Assembly: GCA_001931905.2 (NCBI GenBank)
Contig: MSJI02000199.1
Location: 1 to 64,000, forward strand
Direction of reading: 5' to 3'
Source of the DNA: Cladosporium sp. IMV 00045
Lineage: Eukaryota > Ascomycota > Dothideomycetes > Cladosporiales > Cladosporiaceae
Length of the DNA stretch: 64,000 nt
Each line of letters opens with the position of its first letter. Position 1 is the stretch's first letter. Shown here one piece after another: positions 22,746 through 33,713 of this stretch. Position numbers and translations under genes: made by a program. Below the pieces are notes generated by a model that searched no databases, was not told the origin of the DNA, and saw nothing but the letters and a program-made list of their open reading frames with translations.

Positions 22746-23097
22746 CAGTCGAGAAAGCCTTCCAGAAATGCGTGCGAAGGGCGATGATCGCCGCGGTAAT
22801 TGCTCGCGGATGATGTCGTGTGGTTTGGAATTGGAGTTCTTGTATGCGAATACCAAGCGAGACTTGAGTGGTGATGTGACAGCGAAAGTGGGTGTGATGA
22901 TGTGAGGTGGTCGACGTGTGCCAGGCACGCCATGGCAGATACGCGAGAACGGCGCGCAGGACAGCGGTGAGGAGGTCAAACATCGGCTTTGAGGCTTCCG
23001 ATTGTTCAGTACGATGAAGAAGTGTCTCGAAGTGAGTGAAGAGAGGCATGATGTCGTCGTGATGAGTGAGCGAGAAGAGGAAGAGTGATGTGTTCAT
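22746..23097 (-). pseudogene. Unrecognised ORF, possibly a broken gene end
   Basis: A minus-strand frame starts MNTSLFLFSLTHHDDIMPLF, continues through MFDLLTAVLRAVLAYLPWRA, and runs into the inverted-repeat element. The first 115 residues look somewhat protein-like; the tail is encoded by the repeat itself. I recognise no family. It may be the 5' remnant of a gene interrupted by the repeat, or noise. Confidence 0.2.
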
Positions 23098-23861
23098 GGT
23101 GTTTCTCGTCAGTGAGGGTGGAGGAAGAAGGAAGAAGAGAGAAGAAGCGGTCTGAGGGCGTTAAATGAGGAGTCACGCGTCGGTGCACTGACACTTGGCG
23201 AGGCAAAGAAGGCAGGTACGAGTTCTTGGGGACAGCTAGAGCGATGACTGCCTGAGGTCGCCCTCATGGGAGGTCGAGGGAGCATTGGTTGGCATCATGG
23301 TAATCATGGCTCCTTCGTATCTTCATGTCAATTGGCTCTCTGGGACCACAAGTGATCGAACGCCAGAAAGTCTCCAGTAAAAGAATCACATATCCTGTTG
23401 CTCCATCGCTGCACGCGGCTTGGACTCTGTATTATTACGCGATTGGAGCCGCTGTCCGCATGCCGGTCCTCCTGATGCCTAGCACCTTCCGACATCTGTC
23501 CTCTCGACACAATTGATTGTTTACTTGGGTTAGGCGAATGGATGTAGAGGAAGGCCATGTATGAGACTCAAATGTTCGAGGCAAGAGATAGACAACAATG
23601 AGAGGTTCTGAGTGCTGTCTTGCGGATCGAGTGCTTTCAAGTCCGCAGCCGCGGAGGCCGAGCAGATCCTCGCCGTCGTTACAACGCACAAGAATAGTCA
23701 GAACAGTGAGACATCTTCAATTGATAGACTTGTAACGGATCTTGCTGAGACAGTAGACCATAAGTACGATGATAGATTGATTTGATCGATGAAACTCGAA
23801 GAGACAAGGAACCGTAGGCCGCGTAGAGCCCCCCGAACAAGCAAAAGAAACGGAAAAGAAG

Positions 23862-23926
23862 TGAGGGAGCCACAGAGGGTCGAACCCAGGACCAGCTTAC
23901 CGCTGCTTGTCCAGAGCAAAAAAAGT
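23862..23926 (-). other. tRNA-like 3' half (B-box-like), probable relic
   Basis: The minus strand contains GGTCCTGGGTTCGACCC followed by TCTGTGGCTCC, resembling a T-arm and acceptor end. The T stem does not pair fully and no matching 5' acceptor strand (GGAGCCA) lies within tRNA distance. It could be a tRNA or SINE relic, or chance. Confidence 0.2.
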
Positions 23927-24020
23927 GTTCTCATACAATTTGTAGTAAGTTATGTTTGTTTTAGGACGGCTGGGTCCGCCTATTGAGGTGTGTTAGCATT
24001 GTCAATCAAACGCGTTAACC

Positions 24021-24099
24021 AAATTGCAGCGCCGCAGGGGGACTACCGGAATTGTATGTCCGGAATCCCCCTGCGGAAGGGCCATTGACATTGCAATTT
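24021..24099. repeat. Long imperfect hairpin / palindrome
   Basis: Nested inverted repeats: AAATTGCA (24021) with TGCAATTT (24092), CCGCAGGGGGA (24032-24042) with TCCCCCTGCGG (24066-24076, perfect), and CCGGA with TCCGG around the loop ATTGTATG. Transcribed RNA would form a strong hairpin. Alternatively it is a remnant of a foldback element. Confidence 0.7.
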
Positions 24100-25245
24100 A
24101 TATACCTACATTCGAGGCTGGCTCGCTCACCCACAGCGGTTGATTACGTGGTACACACCAGTGGAGCAACAACAGCGTGAAGAAACGCATGACAGTTCGT
24201 CGCCTAAGTGTGACAATCTGATGATTACTTTGAGGGGAAAAAGAAATCGTACAGGAGCACGCATCAGTCATTGTGTTAATCTTACGACGGTGCTTCATTT
24301 GCACGCACACAGCTTCTCTCATAAGCATTTGGCAGATGGTGAATACTATTTCTGATTGAGTGGAAGAGAATAACCAAACGCATCTTCAAAGGTTATAACC
24401 GTGGTAGACAACAGTGCAAAGCAGCATTGCGATGTCTGCGTGCATGTCATGGGACAGCACTCTTGAAGCGTCAGGAATTTGGAGTCCTGAAGGCGCAAGT
24501 GAGTTTCCAGAATTCGATTAACCTGAACGTGTCAGCATACATGCATTTGCAATGTTGACTGTACTCAACAATCATTGATTACAGGCATCGTGTTGATTCC
24601 GAAAAAAGTCCCATGTTCATGGATCGCGGCGATGCGCTGGCAAAGGGAGCTTCCGCTTGACGAAGAGGCAATCCACTAACAGTGGCAACCATACAAGATG
24701 ATCTGTATGCTAGCAATTTGTACTGCAAATGCGCACAAAGAAGTGTCAAAAAGTTACATCAAGTTGGTCACAATCACCTTCATCAACATCGTAATATCCT
24801 CCTGTTTGTGCTTGCCGACTGCGACGCGTCGGAGAAATCCAATGCCTCTTCCACCAACATTGACCTGGAAACGCAGAGCGAGGCTTCTTTGCACAACCTT
24901 CCATCCAACAAGAAAAAGAATCGGACAACATGACTACAACACTTCACAGGTGAGGTCAAGCATCCTTCGATCGCCAAGAGAGATCGGTGCGGCTCTTCTC
25001 CAGAGCTCCCACACAACACACAGACCATTCGATGACGAAGATGAAGAAAGCCGTGGGAATGCCTCTGGGCAACGCTAAAAAATTCTAATAAATAGCAGAG
25101 CTCTCTTTATCAGATCAAACCCCGCGTTGGAGGGAAAGACTCATCCGTTACCGGGTCTTGATACAGCTCTGCAGTTTCCGACCTCGCAGCACAGCCAGCC
25201 GCAGCGACATCGGGACTTGGAAGCACGCGAAACATCCCAAGCAAG

Positions 25246-27620
25246 ATGTCGTGGCATGCCGGAACCCCCTTTGACGCGTCCATTGACCCGAACCAGCCTC
25301 TAGTCGGTGGAAGCGTGCAGTCGCCGCACCAGGCGCTGTCCAACATCTCGCCTACGCTGCAGCACTATGCCTCTTCATCCCGCCAAGGCTCCACCGCTGA
25401 CGACCTGCCCGCCAGGAAGAGGAAGAGGAGCCAAGTGGGCGACGATGGGGTGGAGAACAGTGGCGAAGATGGTCTGATGCAAGACTCTCCGTCTAGCGTG
25501 ACCAAGGGAAAACACCAACCAGGCGTCAAGCGCGCCTGCAATGACTGTCGACAGCAAAAGGTAGGTTGAAAGAAAAACCGACATGCTCGGTGGTGATACA
25601 TGACTAACTCAGGCTTCAGCTTCGCTGTAATGTCGTGGCAGGAGGACCTGGCGAGTTCAAGCCATGTTCGCGCTGCATCAAGCACAAGCTGCATTGCTCG
25701 ATCGACAATGACTTCAAGAGACTTGGGAAGCGTGCACAACATGAGGAGATGGCCAAAGAGCTGGATGCTTGCAAGCAGAAGCTTGCCGAATACGAAGCCA
25801 TGGGACTGATCCCAAGCCAAAAGAACAACCAAGCCACGAACAACACATACCAGCAGCCTCAGACCGGCGCACCCGTCACGAATATGTCGAATGCTCCCTT
25901 TTTAGGACCAAGTGAAGCTGCCGCTTCGAGGAGCCTGCTGGACCTCAGCCAAGGATATCGCGAGCTCCCAGCGTCTGCCATGCCCTCGATCACTCCCGGA
26001 ACAACTATTATGTCTATCGGCGGCGTTACCATCTCTGAGGAGCACCTCAAGCAGCTATTCGACATCTATTTCCAGCATTACCACCCGTTCCTGCCCATCC
26101 TGAGCCCCGATCTCATGATGAAAGAGATGAGACTGGACGCTTACTACAATCTGCATCCCTTGATTCACTGGACGGTAGTCGCGACTGCTGCTCGCCGTTT
26201 TGACGCACGACCTGGGCTGCTCGTAGAGATGCAAGGCCCGCTCACAGACATGCTCTGGACAACGCTATCTCAAGTCCCTCAGACATACCACGTGTGCAAG
26301 GCGCTGGCTTTGTTGTGCTCCTGGCCACTCCCGAACTCCTCAACCTCGCAAGAGCCGACCATGATGCTCGCGGGTGTCATGTTCCAGCTCGCCATGCAAT
26401 ACGGTCTGCACCGACCAAGTCACGCGCAAGATTTCAGCAGATTCCGGATCGACTTGCGCGAGGAAGACATTGCCGACCGTTTGAACACATGGGCGTCTGT
26501 GAACATTGTCGCCCAGAACGTGGCGACGGGTCAAGGTCAGCCACCACTGGCTAGGTGGGCATGGTACACTTACGGCTTGCATCTCGATCGCATGAAGCGC
26601 GAGCTTGACACGAGGTGTCGTATTGAGAAGTTCATCGACACGGTTACCAGGACGCTGTTCACGATGCAGAGAGACCACATAGTGGAGGTTGATCAGGCAC
26701 AGCGTGGCTTGTCAATTGACATGTACTCAAGGGAGCTGGGAGAGCTGGAGACTACACTGCTTTCAGCAGGCGCCTCACGTATGTTCCTCTTTCCTTTTGC
26801 TAGTCTCGCCATTACGACTTACTGACCAAATTTAGACGTGGAATTGCTTTATCTGAAGGCGGCCGGCCTCCATCTTCGCCTATCAGCATTCTTCGACAAG
26901 CCGAGCCAACCAAATTACCTTGCCGACCTCCGCCATGTTTATATTGCCGCCACCAGCATGCTGACTGCTGTCATTGATCTGCCCGAAGAAACGCTACTTT
27001 ACGTTCCGCGTTACATCGAGCAAATGATTCTCGCTGGCGCTGTTACACTCCTCAAATTGCTCAACTCATCATTCGAATCACACGTGGACGTCCCAGCTGG
27101 TCGAAGCCTCTTTTCACGTTCGGTGAACACCCTGCGACAGCTCAGTGTACGCAGCAATGACCTTCCTCAGCGCCTCGCCGAAGTCATGGCGCAACTGTGG
27201 CATACATCAGGCGCCAGCGAACAACGCATGTTCAACGGCGAAGAAGGCAGCAACTTCAAAGACGACGGATTACAACTCAAGGTCCGCTGTCGCTCATCCC
27301 TCTCCGTCCTCTTCGACGCCATATGGCGCTGGCGTCAACAAGTCGGCCAGACCGGGCGCGAAGGTCTCGCCCAAGCGGTCGAACACCCGACTTCTGTTCC
27401 CGCCGATAGCCACGGCGCGAATAGTCCCAGTGCTGCAGTGTCTGGCGACGGCGGTCACGGCTTGACTGGTTTCGACAGCAGTCTGACGGCTGAGATTGAT
27501 CCGCTGTCTTGGGAAGGCAGTTATGGTAGTAATGCTGTTTTCGACCCGCTGAGCTGGGCCTTGGATGGGAATCTGCAGTTTTCGTCGACATTCGGAGGTA
27601 CTGATGGGCTTGGTTTTTGA
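25246..27620 (+). CDS. Zn2Cys6 transcription factor, Leu3/War1-like
   Basis: join(25246..25560, 25620..26778, 26836..27620), 752 aa. Intron 1 (59 nt, GTAGGT, CTAAC, TTCAG) splits the zinc cluster; spliced it reads ACNDCRQQKLRCNVV, then CSRCIKHKLHC, a C-x2-C-x6-C-x11-C-x2-C-x6-C spacing. The following FKRLGKRAQHEEMAKELDAC is a linker and coiled coil like that of Leu3-type factors. Intron 2 (57 nt, GTATGT...TTTAG) lies in the regulatory domain. That domain contains HWTVVATAARRF, then LCSWPLPN, QYGLHRPSHAQDFSRFRIDL and WASVNIVAQNVATGQGQPP. The C-terminus is acidic and likely activating. Leu3-group factors control branched-chain amino acid or weak-acid responses; which applies here is not clear. 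Confidence 0.87.
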
Positions 27621-28418
27621 GACGGCCCATTTATCGAGAACAGAAAGGGCTAATTCGCCGTTGAGCTCTTGGGGCTTTGTTTGAGAGGTTGAATCATTGT
27701 TTACATTTCCCCTTTAATTATCTTCATGACGAGACGATTCAAGACTATTCTACTTCAGGTAGCGCAATTGGGTGGTTTGTATGCGACGCATTTCTTCTAT
27801 AGGTCGTTCCCCCAATACCAAAGCAACATGTTACTATTACGTGAGAGCAAACCATGCCAATACGTAATATATTGCTCTTGACAACACGAGAGTTTCGACT
27901 TTAATATTGTACCTCTTGAAGCCGAAGATGAATTCCTAGGGATAGAACATCATCACGTATCTACATGTACGTATATGTACATGTAGGTGTTCCTCTCCTT
28001 GTTTCAATCCTCATTTTCTGAATTGATATCAAGGCAAATTCCCTGCGAACAAGTCCAGTCGTTCCACCTTCAATCAACCAACTCCTTTCACAAGCTTTCC
28101 CTTCCTTACCACAGCGGGCATCTCGGCTATGCCGGTATCTGTAATATGATGTAGGCTTTTGATAGCTGTCTCACTTTATCAATGGCCCATGCTATCGCCC
28201 CACCCGAATGGAACCTTCCCCACGTTTGCCCTTATCTCGCTCACAACAGCCGAGGGAGCTCTACAGTAGTGGCAGGTGGCAGGTGGCAGGGCAGAGCCGA
28301 ATGTAGGCGTTGATGATCAGCATCTTGTTTGTTGTGTTCTTCTTCCATGAGACACATTTCCTCAAAGTGGTCGTTGACAATTGACAGGTAGTCGGCAAAA
28401 CCTCTCTGGCAAGCCACA
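27621..28418. other. Intergenic between regulator and amidase
   Basis: It contains the 3' flank of the regulator and the presumed amidase promoter. A 10-bp perfect inverted repeat with 6-bp spacer, CTACATGTAC / GTACATGTAG, occupies 27961-27986. It could be a dyad operator or a hairpin. I see no gene. Confidence 0.45.
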
Positions 28419-30339
28419 ATGTTGCCACCGTTCGATTACTTCGAGCACCGTTCCGCGTGGTAAGCATCATCTCATCACCTTCCAACTTGCCAATCCACCC
28501 GCCTCAACACATCCCACGCGACACAGCGTGGGCACAACAGCTTGCAATGGCTTGCGACGGCGATAAACGAGCATCTCCTGAGAATCAATATATCCCTGAG
28601 TGCTTTTGCTGATTCTGTTCACTTCCTGTAGCAAGCGCAAGCAATCCGTACGCGCTGGCCGACTCGCCAGCCTTCCCTCACCATACCACAGCCCAATCAC
28701 AGCCAAAGACAAGGCCATCTTCAACGAACCCATTGACCAGCTCGTGCACGATGTCCAAGAAAAGAGAACGCCCGCGATTGATGTTTTACGCGCCTACGGC
28801 AAGGCTGCCTCCATGGCCCAGGACAAGACAAACTGCCTGACCGAAGTCATGATCAAGGAAGCCGAGGGCTGGCTTCAGGATGGCTCAATCAACCTGCAAG
28901 GACCTCTTGCTGGTATTCCCGTCAGTCTGAAGGACAGCATTGCCGTCGGCGGCTTCGACGTCAGTGTCGGCTACAGTTCAAACACTGGCAAGCCATACCC
29001 AGTGGATGGCAGTCTCGTTCGCATTCTCAAGGCTGCTGGAGCAGTTCCTTTCGTCAAGACTGCTCTCCCTATCACGCTATTGAGCTTTGAGTCGTTCAAC
29101 GACGTCTGGGGCCGATGTCTCAACCCACACAACACGAAGTACTCCCCCGGCGGCAGTACTGGAGGTGAAGGTGCTCTCCTTGCTTTTGGAGGGAGCAGAA
29201 TAGGCATCGGCTCTGATGTGGCTGGCTCTGTCCGCGCGCCGGCTCATTTCTCAGGTTGCTACAGTATCCGATGCTCCACTGGACGCTGGCCGAAGCAAGG
29301 TGTCAATACTTCCATGCCTGGTCAGGAAGGCATTCCGTCCGTTTTCTCACCCATGACACGCACCATGCTTGACCTCTCGTACTTCACTCGCTCATTCATC
29401 CAGCTGGAACCATGGAAGTATGACCACTCAGTCCACCCCATGCCCTGGCGCGAAGACGTCTACAAAGAGTTCGCCACTGAAAAGAAGCGCCTTCGCGTTG
29501 GTGTAATGCGAACAGACGACGTAGTCGACCCATCGCCAGCATGCGCTCGCGCACTCAACAACGCGATCACAGCTCTCCAGTCGGCCGGCCACGAGATCAT
29601 CCCCATCGACCCTCCATCGCCCTACCGCGCACTAGTAATCGCATCCAACCTGCTCAACTCCGACGGCACCAAGACTTTCCGCTCCTACTTCCGCACCGGT
29701 GAATCCGACGACCCCGGCGCAGCAGCGTTCGGGAAATACATGCGCCTCCCTCGCATCTTCAAGTGGTTCTACTGGGCCTGGACCAAGTACATCAAACGCG
29801 ACGAAGTCTACGCGGGTCTGCTGCAGTTCTGGCACGCCAAATCGGCCGCCGAGCAGTGGACTTGGGTGGCGCGTCGCGAGGCCTACAAGGCCGAATGGCA
29901 CGATTGGTGGAGCTCCTTCTCGCACCCGGACACGCCCGACGTGCAAGACGGTACTGGTTTGGATGTCATCCTCGCGCCGCCGAACGCTCTGCCCGCCACG
30001 CCTCATGGCGCTATGCGCACTGCTGCCGCGGCGTGCGGGTACACGTTCCTGTTCAACTTGCTTGACTACGCTGTTGGTGTTCTGCCCGTGACGCACGTCA
30101 ATCCTGCGGTGGATATGACGACGCCTGCTGAGCAGAAGGCCGCGATGAGCAAGAATGCTGTCTCGAAGGGTATCTGGAAGTACTACGATGCGGTCAAGAT
30201 GGCCGGATTGCCGGTGGGTGTGCAGGTTATTGGACGCAGGCTGGAGGAGGAGAAGGTGCTTGGTGTTATGAGTCGTTTGGAGGGTGCGTTGGAGGAGAAG
30301 GGCATGAGGTATAAGTTGCTGGAGGGTTATGAGCAGTGA
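28419..30339 (+). CDS. Amidase signature-family hydrolase (acetamidase-like)
   Basis: join(28419..28459, 28632..30339), 582 aa. A short first exon (MLPPFDYFEHRSA) and a 172-nt intron (GTAAGC...TGTAG) lead into CKRKQSVRAGRLASLPSPYH; without splicing the ORF would start with an implausible leader. The Ser-Ser-Lys triad is in place: Lys114 in GIPVSLKD, Ser189 in GGSTGGEGALLA and Ser213 in GSDVAGSVRAPAHFSG. Such enzymes hydrolyse primary amides to acid and ammonia, normally in the cytosol. Fungal relatives act on acetamide, fatty-acid amides or other small amides. Near the C-terminus GLPVGVQVIGRRLEEEKVL is the usual end motif. The usual GGSSGGE and GSDIGGSIR are altered (GGSTGGE, GSDVAGSVR) but keep the catalytic serines. 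The substrate is unknown. Confidence 0.88.
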
Positions 30340-30533
30340 GTTGTTTGGAGGGTCATGTCAATCATGGGATGGGCAAACTTGAATTACAGCTAGCCATATG
30401 ATAGGTCTAATGTCAATACGTTTCACCTCCATATCACCTGATTCTTCCTTCGCATCTCTTTTAATCGCGCTCAACCACGTCTGGCCAAAACGCTGAATTT
30501 GAAGGTAAAACATGGAAGAAAAAAAGACACTCC

Positions 30534-32081
30534 TCAACCACCCAACTCACAAACCCTCCCCTCCCTCTCCCAAACAACCTTCTTCCCCCCACCCACCGGA
30601 TCAACCCTCCTAAACACCCTAATGCGATGCTCAGGCACGAAATCCTCCTCCTCGACCTCGCGCCCCCACTTTTCGAGCGGCAGCCACTTCAGCCCTTCGA
30701 AGCGGTCCAGGTAGCCGACTTCGTAGTCGTGAGGGGCGTGGAGGGGATCCCATCGGAGGCGGGAGAGGACTTGGGAGGCGGGTGGGAGTTTGGTGAGGGG
30801 TGTTTTTGATAATAGGGCGGACTTGGGGGTTGGGCGGTTTGAGGTGTTGGTGTTTTCGAATGTTGGAGTCGGTGCTGTTGCGATGACATCAAGTAGGTTA
30901 AGAGCTTGTCGCTGCTGGCATTGGTCTATTGTTGCTCGGCCTGTGGAGTTGTCGACACTCAGGGCAATCGTGTTGATGAGTTTTGTGAGCTGCTCGTTCA
31001 CTGTGCACCTTTCTTCTGGAGCATGCGTCGTTTGGCAAGACAAGCCAACACCAATGACATACATCCACTCTTCGTCGGATGGCTTGAAGGCGTGTGGCCA
31101 AATACGAAGAGAGCCCGTGATGAAGTCAGACTTGTGTAATTTTCCGATCACGCTTGTCATTTCTTTGACGAGCTGCGAGTGGAAAGCCATGCGCTGCTTG
31201 GGCGCCCAGCATTCTGCTGAGACGAGCAGGAATATCTCATAGCTCTTGCAGAAGTTTCCAAAGTGCTCTGCAGGTGAACTAATGAGGAGACTTGGATCCT
31301 GATCGAGCTGTGATATTGCGTTTGTTATGACTGCCTTGCTGTCGGCGGCGATCTGAGGGAGGGGCGTGTAGGCTTTTCGACGGCTTGGTGTGGATATCGT
31401 GTCCAGGTCCTCGAAGGTCTGGAAGTGATTCAAGAAGGCTTGTATGATGTCGCTGGGAGAACATTGGTCTTGCTGGGAATTGCATGCGGCTGCATTGCAG
31501 GACTTGTACAGCATCCACACCAAAGCCTCTGCGTCAAGCATGCCGAAGTCGCTGGAAAAGACGCCCGCAGATTCAGCCCATGATTGCAACGTCCCGAAGA
31601 CCTCGCAGAAGAGATCAACCTTGTCGTCCATTGCAAGCCATAAATGCCAAGTATCTTGCAAGCGACAGAGATTCTGTTCGATATACTTCGGGTGCTGTAC
31701 GGATTGAGGATAATTTGGAAATCCATAGGCTTCCACGGTGATCAGGTCGAAATGCGGCGGTACTCTGCAGTAATGCAGCCAGATAGACGCTTCGTCATGA
31801 GGCGAGGATACTATGCAGTCGAACTTGGGAAGATCCTCGCGGTCAAGCTTCTCGGCGACATATTCCCAGAAGGTGTTCGGGCTGTTGTCGGTGAGGCATA
31901 CGAGGTGGATCTCGTCACCAGGCTGCCAGAGTCCAAGAACAAATGGGCCTGTCGGGAAGAGATATCGCTGAGGGCCTGGCCTCGGTTGAGATAGATGTGC
32001 TGGTTTGTAGCTCTGCAACTCGCACTGAAGTTGCTCAGCCAATCTGGCTACCGTCTCCTGAATGGCCTCTGTTGCCGCCAT
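30534..32081 (-). CDS. Poly(A)-polymerase-like region fused to MJ1316 RNA-end-recognition domain
   Basis: 515 aa from MAATEAIQETVARLAEQLQC; an in-frame ATG at 32177 would add 32 aa. The N-terminal FPTGPFVLGLWQPGDEIHLV sits where nucleotidyltransferases carry GS-x-LG...GSDIDL. Here both acidic metal ligands appear changed (SDID to DEIH), so catalysis may be lost. LQSWAESAGVFSSDFGMLDA and the following helices resemble the poly(A) polymerase central domain (typically LWAKRRGIYSN..GFLGG). The C-terminal 80 residues (RLRWDP...YEVGYLDRF, then DFVPEHRIRVFRRVDPV and VVWERE) match MJ1316 (DUF504), proposed to recognise cyclic-phosphate RNA ends. I infer a role in RNA end processing or repair. The MJ1316 call is strong; the inactivity is inference. 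Confidence 0.75.
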   Translation of the reverse strand: MAATEAIQETVARLAEQLQCELQSYKPAHLSQPRPGPQRYLFPTGPFVLGLWQPGDEIHLVCLTDNSPNTFWEYVAEKLDREDLPKFDCIVSSPHDEASIWLHYCRVPPHFDLITVEAYGFPNYPQSVQHPKYIEQNLCRLQDTWHLWLAMDDKVDLFCEVFGTLQSWAESAGVFSSDFGMLDAEALVWMLYKSCNAAACNSQQDQCSPSDIIQAFLNHFQTFEDLDTISTPSRRKAYTPLPQIAADSKAVITNAISQLDQDPSLLISSPAEHFGNFCKSYEIFLLVSAECWAPKQRMAFHSQLVKEMTSVIGKLHKSDFITGSLRIWPHAFKPSDEEWMYVIGVGLSCQTTHAPEERCTVNEQLTKLINTIALSVDNSTGRATIDQCQQRQALNLLDVIATAPTPTFENTNTSNRPTPKSALLSKTPLTKLPPASQVLSRLRWDPLHAPHDYEVGYLDRFEGLKWLPLEKWGREVEEEDFVPEHRIRVFRRVDPVGGGKKVVWEREGRVCELGG

Positions 32082-33713
32082 GGGTGGTGATCGGGATGAT
32101 GAAATGCGTATAGTGGTCTTGGAGACATGATCGATACACCTGGAGATGGGTCCTACCTTCTTATTTTGAACATCCACTGACTACATGAAAGAATGCTTCG
32201 TATTTGTGAATCATTCTCTGTCAGACATGAGCAATATCACACTCACAATCCTTCCGGCTTCTGCCTGAGGGGACAAGGCACATTCACACGTGATATGAAT
32301 CCCAATCATCATTCAAACCTCGAGCTCATCGTAGAGTCGACTTGCGATGATCCCCTTTTTGTTTTCACCATGAATCGGATCCCATCACCACAAGCTTGGC
32401 GATGATGATGGTCATGACGATGATGTCGGATGTCGGCCGGCGGAAAGGCAGCGCTGGATCAACAAGCAGGTGACGCTGCCCGTGGGGAACGAAAGTCTTG
32501 CATGAGAATCCACTTATTACCGTCCAAACCAGTCCGTTCACATGATGATGAGACTGGGAAAACGGCGATGGGTGAAGCTTATCGCGAGGACGATTAGAGG
32601 TCGCCAGAGACACACATCCACCACTTGTTGTCGAATGATGCGCACGGCCAATTGCGCAGACAGGGGGATTCTTGCCGCGTTGACTACTGCAAGACTGATG
32701 AGAAGTGGGATCTTCAGTCCAGCATGAGGCGTCGACTCCTCGCCATGACCTCAATGGACACTGCATATATCTGGACATACCGAGGCTTGTCTCCTACAGG
32801 TGAAAAAGCTGCATCGGTCGATCCTCTGTCATCACACCACCATATAACGAGCCCATGTATGCTTGACGGCGGCGTCGGCAAAGGTCATCAATTGCAAACC
32901 ATTCTGACCAAACACCAAGACTTCGACGCGTCTTCTCGAAGCACTCTAATGAAAGCGACAGCCGCCGGCTCACAGAAAAAGCACCGTCCACCCCTTCGAC
33001 AATGGCACCCGGTGGGGCAGAGATCCGCGTATGGCGTCGATGATGGAGCTGCCCGCGCTCGTGCGCCCGCCCGCCCGCCCATGTCTGATCGTTAGTCTGG
33101 TAGTCTGGTAGTCTGGTAGTAGTCTCTTTCGGTGTGCTGATGTGCTGCTGCTGCTCTGTCTGTCCGTCGTGAGGGAAGATCGATCACACCCAACTCAAGA
33201 AGCTTTTCTCTCTCCTTGCTTCATACTACTGCTGCCCGCTCCGTCGCATGCTCACGCAGAGTATTCTCCGTCTTCGCTACCTCTTCTTACTCTTATCACA
33301 TCAATCACCTCTGTACCCATCAGACTCACCATCATCCATTGAATTGGCGCCACTTACGCTGGGACCCTGACCCTCTGACACTCGTCCGCGGCGCTATCGT
33401 AGCCGCCTTCTAGCGCGTTAGCCACACCCTTGGAGCTCTGTTCGACCACCAGCCAACAAAGTCGCGCACCATTCGCTCTCTCTAAAGGCGTTTCACACAC
33501 TGCACTACTCTACCCGCGTCCTCCCTCTTCGTTCAATGGCATTTGTGTCGCACCATTCCTAGCTCACCCGGCTGCCTGCAGCACGTCTAGAGCGCGTCGG
33601 TCGCCGCAAACACACCGCCGACCAACACCGCGCCACAATCTCACTTTACTTCCTTCTCCAACCGGATCCCCGAGCCTCTGTTTGATACCTCCCTCTCAGG
33701 GCCTCCGGCGATC
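32082..33713. other. Long intergenic region and probable 5' leader of the cNMP/F-box gene
   Basis: About 1.6 kb between divergent genes. The last 500 bp are CT/CA-rich like a long fungal leader. A GCCC run (33064-33080) and a tandem GTCTGGTA repeat (three copies, 33094-33120) are present. Short ORFs here carry no recognisable motif. Confidence 0.45.
33094..33123. repeat. Short tandem repeat, GTCTGGTA x3
   Basis: Three direct copies of an 8-bp word follow one another, then a partial copy. This is a microsatellite in the leader or promoter of the downstream gene. Confidence 0.8.

Larger units (their letters stand above)
21545..25245. other. Gene-poor, repeat-bearing region of about 3.7 kb
   Basis: No complete gene is supported here. 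It contains a 130-bp tandem duplication, a captured CBF5 fragment, two tandem inverted-repeat elements, a tRNA-like 3' half and a long hairpin, each listed separately. The rest has many short ORFs and stops on both strands. I see nothing supportable from 23100 to 23890 or from 24100 to 25245, apart from the promoter expected before 25246. Confidence 0.5.

Noticed and set aside
21545..25245. Complete transposon or CRISPR array
   Set aside because: Repeats are too few and small, no transposase, reverse transcriptase or cas-like ORF exists, and the region is eukaryotic.
32625..33095. 156-aa plus-strand ORF
   Set aside because: Lies in promoter/leader sequence and ends in the GCCC repeat; no motif.
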